Source: Bifidobacterium leontopitheci
GTDB lineage: Bacteria; Actinomycetota; Actinomycetes; Actinomycetales; Bifidobacteriaceae
Length of the DNA stretch: 64,000 nt
NCBI RefSeq assembly: GCF_009193355.1
Contig: NZ_WBVT01000002.1
Span: 81,187-145,186 of the forward strand
Direction: 5' to 3'
Positions 18,057 to 27,550 of this stretch are shown one piece after another (position 1 is the first letter of the stretch; each line of letters starts with the position of its first letter). Both the position numbers and the translations under genes were made by a program. Below the pieces are notes generated by a model. The model was not told the origin of the DNA and did no database searches. It saw nothing but the letters and a program-made list of their open reading frames with translations.

Positions 18057-20135
18057 ATGAAGAAGCACATCGTCATGGGAATCCTCGCGCACGTCGACGC
18101 CGGCAAGACCACGCTGTCCGAGGCGCTGCTGTACCGTTCCGGCCAGATCCGCAAGGCCGGCCGCGTCGACCACGGCGACTCGTTCCTCGACACCGACGCC
18201 ATGGAACGCGCCCGCGGCATCACCATCTACGCCGAACCCGCGGTCATCGAGACCGGCGACCTGACGATCACGCTCATCGACACCCCCGGCCACGTGGACT
18301 TCAGCGCGGAAACCGAACGCGTGCTGCCCGCGCTCGACTACGCGGTGCTCGTCGTCTCGGGCGCTGACGGCATCCAGGGTCATACGGAGACCCTGTGGCG
18401 GCTGCTGGAACGCTACCATGTGCCCGCGTTCCTGTTCGTCAACAAAATGGACGCGCCCGGCGCGGACCGTAACGCGCTGCTCGCCTCGCTGCGCCGGCGT
18501 TTCGGCGACGGCTGCATCGACATGGACGGCGGCGACGCCCCAGAAGCCAGCGAGGACGTGGGCGTGCTCGACGAGACGGCCATGGACGAGCTGCTCGGCT
18601 CGGGTTCGATCTCGTCCGCCACGATGCAGGCCATGATCGCGAAACGCGAGCTGTTCCCCGTGTACTTCGGCGCCGCGCTGCAGATGGACGGCGTTGACGC
18701 GCTGCTCGCCGGCATCGAACGATACGCGCGGCAGCCGGCAGCGGGGGAGCGTTTCGCCGCGCGCGTGTTCAAGGTCTCGCACGACGTGCAGGGCAACCGG
18801 CTGACCTGGCTCAAGGTCACCGGCGGCGAGCTGCGTGCGAAGATGGTGCTCGACGGCGACGAGAAGGCCGACCAGGTGCGCTGGTATTCGGGCGCGAAGT
18901 TCACGACCGTTGACGCGCTGCCCGCCGGATCCGTGTGCGCGGTCACCGGCCTGACCAGCTCGTTCCCCGGGCAGGGTCTGGGGGAGTGCCGTGACGCCGC
19001 CGCACCCATGCTGCAGCCGGTGCTCACGTTCACCTTGCTGCCCGGCGGCAACGACGTGCACCGCTGCCTGACCGCGCTGCGCGAACTGGACGACGAGGAC
19101 CCGCTGCTGCACGTGGTCTGGCAGGAGCGTCTGCAGGAGATCCACGTGCAGCTCATGGGCGAGGTGCAGCTGGAGATCATCCAGCAGATCCTGCACGACC
19201 GGTTCGGCCTCGACGTGACGTTCGGCCCCGGCTCCATCCTCTACAAGGAGACCGTCACCCACGCGGTAGAGGGCGTCGGCCACTTCGAGCCGCTGCGCCA
19301 CTACGCCGAGGCGCACGTGCTGATCGAGCCGGCGGAGCCGGGCAGCGGCGTCACGGCCGCCACCGCCTGCAGCGAAAACACGCTCGCGCGCAACTGGCAG
19401 CGGCTCATCATGACGCACATCGCCGAAAAGGAGCATCTGGGCCCAATGGCCGGATTCCCGCTCACCGACGTGCGCATCACCCTGCTCACTGGCCGCGCGC
19501 ACGAGAAGCACACCGAAGGCGGCGACTTCCGCCAGGCCACCTACCGGGCGATACGCCAGGGCCTGATGAGCGCATGGTACGAGCGCGACTTCGCCGCGGC
19601 CGCAGCCCTGCACGCCGGCGACGGACAGGACTCGACGGCCGCCGACGCCGAGGCCGCGGACGCGCCGGACGGCGACGTGGACGAACGGCCGAACATCCGC
19701 AGCCCCAAGGGCAGCGGCTGGTGCCGTGTGCTCGAACCGTGGTACCGCTACCGGCTCGACATCCCCCAGGACATGCTCGGCCGCGCCATGGCCGACGTGC
19801 AACGCATGTCCGGCATGTTCGACACCCCGGCGATGGACGGCGAGCGGGCCGTGCTCACCGGCTCGTGCCCCGCCTCCGAGATGCGCGGCTACGCGATGGA
19901 CGTCAACGCCTACACGCACGGCCGCGGCCACCTCACCTGCACGTTCGGCGGCTACCTGCCCTGCCACGACGAAGACGCGGTCGTCGCCAAGGCCGGCTAC
20001 AACGCCGAAGCCGACATGGAGAACACGCCCGACTCCGTGTTCTGCGCCCACGGCGCCGGCTATCCGGTCCGCTGGTACCGCGTGCCCGAGTTCATGCACC
20101 TGCCGTTCGCCTACGACGGCGAGTCCGGCGAGTGA
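18057..20135 (+). CDS. TetM/EF-G-like translational GTPase (ribosomal-protection type)
   Basis: A 692-residue GTPase with G1 GILAHVDAGKTT, switch I RGITI, G3 DTPGH, and G4 NKMD. EF-G/TetM domains II-V follow (HVQLMGEVQLEIIQQIL; GRGHLTCTFGGYLPCHDEDA). The overall plan is that of the TetM/TetW/TetO family. However, domain IV contains an Ala/Asp-rich insert (about residues 515-545), and the domain-IV loops do not resemble the canonical TetM YSPVSTP tip. Base composition matches its neighbours, so it looks like a resident gene, not recently acquired resistance. Whether it protects from tetracycline is uncertain. ATG 18057 has no clear ribosome-binding site. Confidence 0.82.
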   Translation: MKKHIVMGILAHVDAGKTTLSEALLYRSGQIRKAGRVDHGDSFLDTDAMERARGITIYAEPAVIETGDLTITLIDTPGHVDFSAETERVLPALDYAVLVVSGADGIQGHTETLWRLLERYHVPAFLFVNKMDAPGADRNALLASLRRRFGDGCIDMDGGDAPEASEDVGVLDETAMDELLGSGSISSATMQAMIAKRELFPVYFGAALQMDGVDALLAGIERYARQPAAGERFAARVFKVSHDVQGNRLTWLKVTGGELRAKMVLDGDEKADQVRWYSGAKFTTVDALPAGSVCAVTGLTSSFPGQGLGECRDAAAPMLQPVLTFTLLPGGNDVHRCLTALRELDDEDPLLHVVWQERLQEIHVQLMGEVQLEIIQQILHDRFGLDVTFGPGSILYKETVTHAVEGVGHFEPLRHYAEAHVLIEPAEPGSGVTAATACSENTLARNWQRLIMTHIAEKEHLGPMAGFPLTDVRITLLTGRAHEKHTEGGDFRQATYRAIRQGLMSAWYERDFAAAAALHAGDGQDSTAADAEAADAPDGDVDERPNIRSPKGSGWCRVLEPWYRYRLDIPQDMLGRAMADVQRMSGMFDTPAMDGERAVLTGSCPASEMRGYAMDVNAYTHGRGHLTCTFGGYLPCHDEDAVVAKAGYNAEADMENTPDSVFCAHGAGYPVRWYRVPEFMHLPFAYDGESGE

Positions 20136-20183
20136 GTGCGGCGCCTGCGCGAAACGCCGACGGAACCTCCACGAAATTGGGTA

Positions 20184-20255
20184 TTGACAAAAACGGATAG
20201 CCGGTATATGGACGGCGAAACGTATTTGACATAACCGGGCGGTAGTCTGTCTACG
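20184..20255 (+). promoter_or_regulatory. Tandem TTGACA promoters of gltBD
   Basis: Two TTGACA hexamers, at 20184-20189 and 20226-20231, lie upstream of gltB. TATATG (20205-20210) is a reasonable but closely spaced -10 for the first. The second has only a weak -10 (TCTACG at 20250, 18-bp spacer). The latter would place the transcript start about 50 nt before the gltB start. Confidence 0.4.
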
Positions 20256-20314
20256 CATTGGTGAAAAGAACCGCAGGGAATCCGCCCTGCCAAAACGATA
20301 TGAAGGTGGTTTCG

Positions 20315-23300
20315 GTGACTTTCCACGCTCCACTTGATTTGACGATACGCAAATCGCAAGGACTTTATGACCCCGGCTCCGAGCACGACGCCTGCGGCGT
20401 TGGCATGGTCACCACGCTCAACAAGCGGCCCGAACGCAAGATCATCGACGACGCCATCGAGGTGCTCGTCAACCTCAACCACCGCGGCGCAGTCGGCGCC
20501 GAGGAGAACACGGGCGACGGCGCGGGCATCCTCATGAGCATGCCCGACGAGTTCATGCGCGCCACCGTCGGCGTCGATCTGCCCGAGGCGGGCCACTACG
20601 CGGCCGGCATCGCGTTCCTCGACCGCGACATCGCCACCTCCGGCCAGCAGGAGCAGGCCATCGCCCGAATCGTGCGCGAGGAGGGACTCGACGTGCTCGC
20701 ATGGCGCGTCGTGCCCACCAACCCCGACGGGCTGGGACTCCAGGCGCTCGCCTCCATGCCGAGCTTCAAGACGCTCGTCGTCGCCGACCCGGAAGGCAAG
20801 CTCGCCGGCATCGAACTCGACCGCAAGACGTTCCGCATCCGCAAGCGCGTCGAGCATGAGGTCGGCATCTACTTCGCGTCGCTGTCCGCCCGGACCATCA
20901 CGTACAAGGGCATGCTCACCACGATGCAGCTCACCCCGTTCTTCCCGGACCTGAGCGACCAGCGCATGAAGGCGAAGGTCGCGATCGTCCACTCGCGCTT
21001 CTCCACGAACACGTTCCCCAGCTGGCCGCTCGCCCAGCCGTTCCGCCTTATCGCGCACAATGGCGAGATCAACACGATCCAGGGCAACCGCAACTGGCTG
21101 TCCGCACGCGAAGGCCGCCTCAGCTCCGAACTGCTCGGCGAGTTCAAGCCGCTGCTGCCGATCACCACGCCCGGCTATTCGGATTCCGGCACGTTCGACG
21201 AATGCCTCGAGCTGCTGCACCTCGCCGGCCGCTCGCTGCCGCACGCGATTTCGATGATGCTGCCGCCCGCCTGGGAGAACAACGACCAGCTCGACCCCGA
21301 CGTGCGCGCGTTCTACGAGTACAACAACACGCTGATCGAGCCGTGGGACGGCCCGGCCGACATCATCTTCACCGACGGCACGCAGGTCGGCGCGCTGCTC
21401 GACCGCAACGGCTTCCGCCCCGGCCGCTGGCAGCTCACCGACGACGGCTACATCGTGCTCGCCTCCGAGGCTGGCGTGCTGCCGGAGATCGACGACCGCC
21501 ACGTCGTGTCCAAGGGCCGCCTCGAACCCGGCCGCATGTTCCTGGTCGACACCGACGAGGGCCGCATCATCCCCGACGAAGAGATCAAGAAGTCCCTCGC
21601 CTCCCAGCACCCGTACCGCCAGTGGGTCGAAGGCAACTCCGTCGAGATGAGCGACCTGCCCAAGCGCGAGCACGTGAGCCACTCCGGCCAGTCCGTGCAG
21701 CGCCGCCAGCGCGCGTTCGGCTACACCGAGGAGGACCTCAAGCTCCTCCTCACGCCGATGGCCAACACCGGCAAGGAGCCGCTCGGCTCCATGGGCAACG
21801 ACAACCCGCTGCCCGTGCTCTCCAAGCGCAGCCGCATGCTGTTCGACTACTTCCACCAGAAGTTCGCGCAGGTCACCAACCCGCCGCTCGACTGGGAGCG
21901 CGAGGAGGTCGTCACCTCGCTCGAATCCGCGATCGGCCCCGAGCCGAACCTGCTCGAGGACAGCGAGCTGCACGCGAAGAAGATCCTCATCCCGCTGCCC
22001 GTCATCAACTCCGACGAGATGGCGCAGCTCAAGCGCCTCGACCGCGCCAAGGTGCTCGGCGGCTACTACCGTCCGTTCGTCGTCAAGGGCCTCTACCAGG
22101 TGGCAGGCGGCGGCAAGGCGCTCGAGGAGCGTCTCGAGGAGATCTTCTCCGAAGTTGACGAGGCCATCGCGAACGGCAGCAACTTCATCGTGCTCTCCGA
22201 CCGCGAGTCCAACCACACGTGGGGCCCGATCCCGTCGCTGCTGCTCACCGCGGCCGTGCAGCACCACCTGCTGCGCCGCCACACGCGCACGCAGATCTCC
22301 ATGGCCGTCGAGGCCGGCGACGTGCGCGAGATCCACCATGTCGCGCTGCTCATCGCCTACGGCGCCGCCTGCGTGAACCCGTACCTCGCGTTCGAGTCCG
22401 TCGAGAACCTGGCGCGCACCGGCTACCTCAAGGTCGACGCGCACACCGCCGTGAAGAACCTCACCAAGGCGCTGTCCGTCGGCGTGCTCAAGATCATGGC
22501 CAAGATGGGCGTCTCCACGATCATGAGCTACCGCGGAGCCCAGCTGTTCGAGGCCGTGGGCCTGAGCAAGGAGGTCGTCGACAAGTACTTCACCGGCACC
22601 GTCTCGCAGGTCGGCGGCGTCGGCCTCGACGAGATCGCCGAGGAGGTGGCCATCCGCCACCGCGTCGCCTACCCGAACCAGTGGACCGCCGCGCCGCACT
22701 TCAACCTGGAGACCGGCGGCGAATACAAGTGGCGCCGCACCGGCGAGGACCACCTCAACGACCCGGAGGCCATCTTCCTGCTCCAGCAGTCGACCGCGCG
22801 CGGCGACTACCAGATGTTCAAGAAGTACTCGCACCATATCAACGACACGTCCAACCGCATCATGACCCTGCGCGGCCTGATGAAGTTCAAGCACGACCGC
22901 AAGCCGATCGACATCTCCGAGGTCGAACCGGCCAGCGAGATCGTCAAGCGCTTCTCCACCGGCGCGATGAGCTACGGCTCCATCTCGCAGGAGGCGCACG
23001 AGACGCTCGCCATCGCCATGAACACGCTCGACGCGCGCTCCAACTCCGGCGAGGGCGGCGAGTCCGACGACCGCATCAACGACCCGCTGCGCTACAGCCG
23101 AATCAAGCAGATCGCGTCCGCCCGATTCGGCGTGACCTCCGACTACCTGGTGCACGCCACCGACCTGCAGATCAAGCTCGCGCAGGGCGCCAAGCCCGGC
23201 GAGGGCGGCCACCTGCCCGGCGCGAAGGTCCCGCCGTGGATCGCGAAGGTCCGCCACGCCACCCCGGGCGTGGAGCTCATCTCCCCGCCGCCGCACCACG

Positions 23301-24886
23301 ACATCTACTCGATCGAGGACCTCAAGCAGCTGATCAACGACGCGAAGATGGCGAACCCGAAGGCGCGCATCCACGTCAAGCTGGTCTCCGAGTTCGGCGT
23401 CGGCACGATCGCGGCCGGCGTGGCCAAGTGCCATGCCGACGTGGTGCTGATCTCCGGTTATGACGGCGGCACCGGCGCGGCACCGCTCAACGCGATCCGC
23501 CACGCGGGCACCCCGTGGGAGATCGGCCTGTCCGAGACGCAGCAGACGCTCGTGCTCAACGGCCTGCGCTCGCGCATCGTCGTGCAGTGCGACGGCGAGT
23601 TGAAGACCGGCCGCGACGTGGTCATCGCCGCGCTGCTGGGCGCCGAGGAGTTCGGCTTCGCGACCGCCGCGCTGATCGTCGAGGGCTGCGTCATGATGCG
23701 CGCCTGCCAGAAGAACACCTGCCCGCAGGGCATCGCCACCCAGGATCCGGAGCTGCGCGCCCGGTTCCGTGGCAAGCCCGAGTCGGTCATCAACTTCTTC
23801 ATGTACATCGCCGAGGAGGTGCGCGAGATCCTCGCCGAGCTCGGCTTCCGCACGCTCGAGGAGGCGGTCGGCCACGTCGAGTGCCTCGACCAGAACGAGG
23901 CGATCAAGCGTTGGAAGGCCGACGGCATCGACCTGACCAACGTGCTCATGCAGCCCGGCCCGGTTCCCGGCACGATCCTGCACAACACGATCAAGCAGAA
24001 CCACGAGCTCGACAAGGCGCTCGACAACAAGCTCATCGCCATGGCGCAGGACGCGCTCGAGAACAAGGAGCCCGTGCGCATCGAGATGCCGATCCGCAAC
24101 GTGAACCGCACGCTCGGCACGATGGTCGGCTACGAGATCACCCGCCGCTACGGAGCCGAAGGCCTGCCGGACGACACGATCGACATGACGTTCCACGGCG
24201 CCGGCGGCCAGTCCATCGGCGCGTTCATCCCGCGCGGCGAGACCATCCGCGTGTACGGCGAAGTCAACGACTACGCCGGCAAGGGCCTGTCCGGCGGCCG
24301 CCTGATCGTACGCCCCGAGGAGAACGTCAGCTTCGACCCGCACGAGAACGTCATCGCCGGCAACGTGACCGGCTTCGGCGCGACCTCCGGCGAGATGTTC
24401 GTCGCCGGCCGCGCGGGCGAACGCTTCGCCGTGCGCAACTCGGGCGCCACGTTCGTCGTCGAAGGCGTGGGCGACCACGGCTGCGAGTACATGACCGGCG
24501 GCAAGGTCGTCGTGCTCGGCCCCACCGGCCGCAACTTCGGCGCCGGCTTCTCCGGTGGCGACACGTACGTGCTCGACCTCGACATGCGGCAGGTCAACCC
24601 GGAGGCCGCCAAGAACGGCTCCCTGCTGTTCGCCCCGCTCGACGACGCCGACAAGGCGCTCGTGCACGATCTGGTCAAGCGCCACGCCGAGGAGACCGGA
24701 TCAGCATTCGCGGCCGGACTGCTCGAGAACTGGGACGAGACCGTGCTGCGCTTCACGCACGTCGTCCCCGAACACTACCTCGCCATGACCGCGGCCATGA
24801 AGCAGGCCGCAGAGGACAACATCGATTTCAATGCGCCCGGCGCCTGGGAACAGGTCTACGAGCACGTGATGGAAGGAGCGCGCTGA
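20315..24886 (+). CDS. gltB: Glutamate synthase (NADPH) large subunit
   Basis: About 1,523 residues, the normal GltB length. GTG 20315 is chosen because AAGGTGG lies 5 nt upstream; ATG 20300 (MKVVSV) in the same frame is the alternative. The amidotransferase nucleophile is the Cys of SEHDACGVGMV, about residue 27, so a short propeptide must be removed. Further features are FSTNTFPSWPLAQPFRLIAH, the FMN/synthase domain with SGEGGESDDRI, the Fe-S loop CVMMRACQKNTCPQGIAT, and the GXGXG C-terminal helix region GAGGQSIGAF. It transfers glutamine amide nitrogen to 2-oxoglutarate together with GltD. Confidence 0.96.
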   Translation: MTFHAPLDLTIRKSQGLYDPGSEHDACGVGMVTTLNKRPERKIIDDAIEVLVNLNHRGAVGAEENTGDGAGILMSMPDEFMRATVGVDLPEAGHYAAGIAFLDRDIATSGQQEQAIARIVREEGLDVLAWRVVPTNPDGLGLQALASMPSFKTLVVADPEGKLAGIELDRKTFRIRKRVEHEVGIYFASLSARTITYKGMLTTMQLTPFFPDLSDQRMKAKVAIVHSRFSTNTFPSWPLAQPFRLIAHNGEINTIQGNRNWLSAREGRLSSELLGEFKPLLPITTPGYSDSGTFDECLELLHLAGRSLPHAISMMLPPAWENNDQLDPDVRAFYEYNNTLIEPWDGPADIIFTDGTQVGALLDRNGFRPGRWQLTDDGYIVLASEAGVLPEIDDRHVVSKGRLEPGRMFLVDTDEGRIIPDEEIKKSLASQHPYRQWVEGNSVEMSDLPKREHVSHSGQSVQRRQRAFGYTEEDLKLLLTPMANTGKEPLGSMGNDNPLPVLSKRSRMLFDYFHQKFAQVTNPPLDWEREEVVTSLESAIGPEPNLLEDSELHAKKILIPLPVINSDEMAQLKRLDRAKVLGGYYRPFVVKGLYQVAGGGKALEERLEEIFSEVDEAIANGSNFIVLSDRESNHTWGPIPSLLLTAAVQHHLLRRHTRTQISMAVEAGDVREIHHVALLIAYGAACVNPYLAFESVENLARTGYLKVDAHTAVKNLTKALSVGVLKIMAKMGVSTIMSYRGAQLFEAVGLSKEVVDKYFTGTVSQVGGVGLDEIAEEVAIRHRVAYPNQWTAAPHFNLETGGEYKWRRTGEDHLNDPEAIFLLQQSTARGDYQMFKKYSHHINDTSNRIMTLRGLMKFKHDRKPIDISEVEPASEIVKRFSTGAMSYGSISQEAHETLAIAMNTLDARSNSGEGGESDDRINDPLRYSRIKQIASARFGVTSDYLVHATDLQIKLAQGAKPGEGGHLPGAKVPPWIAKVRHATPGVELISPPPHHDIYSIEDLKQLINDAKMANPKARIHVKLVSEFGVGTIAAGVAKCHADVVLISGYDGGTGAAPLNAIRHAGTPWEIGLSETQQTLVLNGLRSRIVVQCDGELKTGRDVVIAALLGAEEFGFATAALIVEGCVMMRACQKNTCPQGIATQDPELRARFRGKPESVINFFMYIAEEVREILAELGFRTLEEAVGHVECLDQNEAIKRWKADGIDLTNVLMQPGPVPGTILHNTIKQNHELDKALDNKLIAMAQDALENKEPVRIEMPIRNVNRTLGTMVGYEITRRYGAEGLPDDTIDMTFHGAGGQSIGAFIPRGETIRVYGEVNDYAGKGLSGGRLIVRPEENVSFDPHENVIAGNVTGFGATSGEMFVAGRAGERFAVRNSGATFVVEGVGDHGCEYMTGGKVVVLGPTGRNFGAGFSGGDTYVLDLDMRQVNPEAAKNGSLLFAPLDDADKALVHDLVKRHAEETGSAFAAGLLENWDETVLRFTHVVPEHYLAMTAAMKQAAEDNIDFNAPGAWEQVYEHVMEGAR

Positions 24887-24887
24887 C

Positions 24888-26420
24888 ATGGGAGATCCAC
24901 GTGGATTCCTGAAGGTCCGTACCCGCCGAGAACTCGCCGAACGCCCCGTCGCCGAGCGAATCAAGGACTGGCTCGACGTGCACGCCGAGTCCGGCCTGCA
25001 GCCGTGGACCACCGAACAGGCGGCCCGCTGCATGGACTGCGGCACCCCGTTCTGCATGACCGGCTGCCCGCTGGGCAACATCATCCCCGAGTTCAACGAC
25101 CTGGTCCGTCAGGAGAAGTGGGAGGACGCGTACAACCGCCTGTCCACCACCAACAACTTCCCCGAGGTCACCGGCCGCATCTGCCCGGCTCTGTGCGAGC
25201 AGGCGTGCGTGCTCGGCATCCACCAGCCGCCGACGATGATCAAGAACGACGAGTGCACGATCATCGACCAGGCGTGGGACCTCGATTACGTCAAGCCGCT
25301 GCCGCCGCAGCGCCTCACCGACCAGACGGTCGCCGTCGTCGGCTCCGGCCCCGCGGGCCTGGCCTGCGCACAGCAGCTGACGCGTGCCGGCCACACGGTC
25401 GTCGTGTACGAGCGTGACGACGCGATCGGCGGCCTCATGCGCTACGGCATCCCGAACTTCAAGCTCGACAAGCGGCTGCTCGACCGCCGTGTCAAGCAGA
25501 TGGAGGCGGAGGGCACGCGCTTCCGCACCGGCGTGGAGATCGGCAAGGACATCACATGGGATGACCTGCGCTCCCGCTACGATGCCGTCGTCGTCGCCAT
25601 CGGCTCGCGAGTGCCGCGCGACATGAAGCTGCCCGGCCGCGAGCTCAAGGGCATCCACTTCGCGATGGACTTCCTGCCGGACGCCACCCGCCGCGTATAC
25701 GGCGTCAAGCCCGAGCATGACATCACCGCCAAGGACAAGCACGTCATCGTCATCGGCGGCGGCGACACCGGCTCCGACTGTCTCGGCACGTCGATCCGCC
25801 AGGGCGCCAAGGACGTGACCGTGCTGCAGATCATGCCCAAGGAGCCGAGCTCGCGCCCGGACAACCAGCCGTGGCCGACGTTCGCCCGCCTGTACCAGAA
25901 GACCTCCTCGATGGAGGAGGGCGGCACCTACATGTACAGCACCGATTCGGTGAACTTCATCGGCTCCGAAGAGGAGCAGTCGAAGGTGCATGTCGAGAAC
26001 TCGACCGCCACCGAAGGCTTCATCGCCGACGAGACCGGCCATGTGACCGGCCTGCGCGTGGTCGACGTGGCACCGGGGGAGAACGGCCCGTTCACCCGCC
26101 AGCCCGGCACCGAGCGCGTGCTGCCCGCCGATCTGGTGCTGATTTCGGTCGGCTTCCTGCACCCGGACACCACGACGCTCATGGACCAGCTGCCCGTCGA
26201 GCTCGACAAGCGAGGCAATGTGGCGCGCAACGACAAGTTCGCCACCTCGCAGGACGGCGTGTTCGTCGCCGGCGATGCCGGCCGCGGCCAGAGCCTCGTC
26301 GTGTGGGCCATCTCGGAGGGCCGCTCCTGCGCGGCCGCCGTCGACGAGTACCTGACCGGCTCCACCGAACTGCCGTCGCCGATCGTCGCCTCCCAGCGTC
26401 CGATGATGCTGCCGCGCTGA
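24888..26420 (+). CDS. gltD: Glutamate synthase (NADPH) small subunit
   Basis: A 510-residue FAD/NADPH subunit that passes electrons to GltB. The N-terminal Fe-S region has CMDCGTPFCMTGCPLGNIIP and ICPALCEQACVLGI. The FAD site is VAVVGSGPAGLACAQQL, followed by GGLMRYGIPNFKLDK. The NADPH site is VIVIGGGDTGSDCLGT and the second FAD motif is DGVFVAGDAGRGQSLVVWAI. ATG 24888 lies 1 bp after the gltB stop, with GGAGCG before it, so the pair is co-translated. A terminator follows. Confidence 0.96.
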   Translation: MGDPRGFLKVRTRRELAERPVAERIKDWLDVHAESGLQPWTTEQAARCMDCGTPFCMTGCPLGNIIPEFNDLVRQEKWEDAYNRLSTTNNFPEVTGRICPALCEQACVLGIHQPPTMIKNDECTIIDQAWDLDYVKPLPPQRLTDQTVAVVGSGPAGLACAQQLTRAGHTVVVYERDDAIGGLMRYGIPNFKLDKRLLDRRVKQMEAEGTRFRTGVEIGKDITWDDLRSRYDAVVVAIGSRVPRDMKLPGRELKGIHFAMDFLPDATRRVYGVKPEHDITAKDKHVIVIGGGDTGSDCLGTSIRQGAKDVTVLQIMPKEPSSRPDNQPWPTFARLYQKTSSMEEGGTYMYSTDSVNFIGSEEEQSKVHVENSTATEGFIADETGHVTGLRVVDVAPGENGPFTRQPGTERVLPADLVLISVGFLHPDTTTLMDQLPVELDKRGNVARNDKFATSQDGVFVAGDAGRGQSLVVWAISEGRSCAAAVDEYLTGSTELPSPIVASQRPMMLPR

Positions 26421-26448
26421 CGGTTCCGAGTCGGACAACCTTAAGCCT

Positions 26449-26483
26449 AGGAAAGCCCCCGCCTTCATGACGGGGGCTTTCCT
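26449..26483 (+). terminator. Terminator after gltD
   Basis: AGGAAAGCCCCCG (26449-26461) and its exact complement (26471-26483) form a 13-bp stem with a 9-nt loop, 28 bp after the gltD stop. The CTTTCCT on the 3' arm gives a weak pyrimidine tract. Confidence 0.8.
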
Positions 26484-26530
26484 GTATTCGGCATGCCGGC
26501 ATTGGATTGCGCGGTTCAAACGATTCCCGT

Positions 26531-26590
26531 AAAAGTCTGACCATTCGTATGAGGCTGCATGGCAAGTCGCGTGTGTCATGATGGCATCAT
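26531..26590 (+). promoter_or_regulatory. 40-bp repeated promoter element, copy 1
   Basis: Positions 26531-26570 are identical over 40 bp to 27441-27480. In both places a further 10 unconserved bases are followed by ATGGCATNNT (here 26581-26590). Conservation of an upstream block plus a fixed-distance 10-mer looks like a regulator site upstream of a -10 element. It lies 46 bp before the secreted-peptide gene. Confidence 0.6.
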
Positions 26591-26636
26591 TGCGCATGTT
26601 CGTTTGAATGCGGACGATTGAAGAAAGGAATAACCG

Positions 26637-26882
26637 ATGAGTCATGCAATGAAACGTCGCCTTATGACACTGGTCGCATGTTTGGCCGCTTTGGCCATGA
26701 TTGCCCCGTCAGCGGCGTATGCCCAAGAGAACGATGTGAACTCTACCGTGGAGATTGTGATAGAGCGGGACGGAGAATCATCATCTCTAATCCTGCGAAA
26801 GAAAATACACGGAGTAAAAATCACCATGATTCCAAACAATGGTGGTTATCCCGTTATGTACCGGTATATATCAAGGTACTGA
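26637..26882 (+). CDS. Small secreted protein of unknown function
   Basis: An 81-residue product with an obvious signal peptide: basic KRR, then LMTLVACLAALAMIAPSAA and a probable cleavage site AYA-QE near residue 30. The mature part would be about 52 residues, with one Val/Ile-rich strand region and a basic C-terminus (GGYPVMYRYISRY). ATG 26637 has AAAGGA 6-8 nt upstream. It is the first gene after the 40-bp promoter element and lies upstream of a two-component system, so it could be a target or signal of that system. I recognise no family. Confidence 0.6.
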   Translation: MSHAMKRRLMTLVACLAALAMIAPSAAYAQENDVNSTVEIVIERDGESSSLILRKKIHGVKITMIPNNGGYPVMYRYISRY

Positions 26883-26888
26883 TGCTCC

Positions 26889-27350
26889 ATGCACGCATTT
26901 TCTGATTTCCTTGATCGGCATCGCTGGACAAGCCTTGCGTTGGGACTTGCCTTGGCTACCGCTACCCTGGCATGGCCGGACGATCACGCAACACAAGTGG
27001 ATGCTGCTGCAATCGGCCATTATTTCGTTGCAGGATGCGCTGGCTTGATTCTTCTTCATCCTGCGCTGTATCAACGTGGCAATCGGGTCATGGACGCCTT
27101 GATACGATGGTGCGCGCCATATCGTGTTCCCGCAGTGATCATCGATGTTGTACTGTTCTCTGTTACCTCTATCGTATGGTTTCAAACCGATGGAGCGAAT
27201 CCGACATACTCATGGACCTGGGCCAGCATACTGTATAGCATGCTCGTATCCATTGAAGGCATCATATTCATATTTCTGATGTCCGATTGGAAGAAACTGG
27301 GCAGACAAGAATCCAGCTCAGGCAGCCGACGCCATCACGATGTGTCGTGA
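26889..27350 (+). CDS. Membrane protein of unknown function (about 4 TM segments)
   Basis: A 153-residue protein with hydrophobic stretches at SLALGLALATATLAW, YFVAGCAGLILLHPALY, VPAVIIDVVLFSVTSIVW and ILYSMLVSIEGIIFIFLM, suggesting four membrane helices and a basic C-terminal tail. It starts 6 bp after the small secreted protein gene, with only a weak AAGG upstream, so it is probably translated from the same message. A 27-bp-stem terminator follows. No family recognised. Confidence 0.6.
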   Translation: MHAFSDFLDRHRWTSLALGLALATATLAWPDDHATQVDAAAIGHYFVAGCAGLILLHPALYQRGNRVMDALIRWCAPYRVPAVIIDVVLFSVTSIVWFQTDGANPTYSWTWASILYSMLVSIEGIIFIFLMSDWKKLGRQESSSGSRRHHDVS

Positions 27351-27371
27351 GATGCGTTCACCATTGATTCA

Positions 27372-27430
27372 AATGCGCTGGGCGTGCTGGTGGTTGTCAT
27401 TGCGACAACCACCAGCACGCCCAGCGCATT
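27372..27430 (+). terminator. Perfect 27-bp stem terminator
   Basis: Arms 27372-27398 and 27404-27430 are exact complements around the 5-nt loop ATTGC. It lies 21 bp after the membrane-protein stop and separates that unit from copy 2 of the 40-bp promoter element. Confidence 0.85.
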
Positions 27431-27440
27431 AACGTTTGAA

Positions 27441-27500
27441 AAAAGTCTGACCATTCGTATGAGGCTGCATGGCAAGTCGCTTTTTGTTGCATGGCATACT
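27441..27500 (+). promoter_or_regulatory. 40-bp repeated promoter element, copy 2
   Basis: Positions 27441-27480 equal 26531-26570 base for base, and ATGGCATACT (27491-27500) stands at the same 10-bp distance as in copy 1. It lies 50 bp before the gene at 27551, which leads directly into the histidine kinase/response regulator pair. Confidence 0.6.
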
Positions 27501-27550
27501 GAAGCCACAAGTCCTGTACATGCCGTTCAGGTGAGCGAAAGGAGGAAGCC

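Noticed and set aside
18057..20135. Recently acquired tetracycline-resistance gene
   Set aside because: Base composition and codon use match the neighbouring core genes and no mobile element flanks it; the domain IV tip also differs from TetM.
20111..24685. Very long open frame on the minus strand opposite gltB
   Set aside because: High GC keeps antisense frames open; its protein is repetitive and Val/Arg/Gly-rich with no family pattern, while the plus strand encodes a complete GltB.
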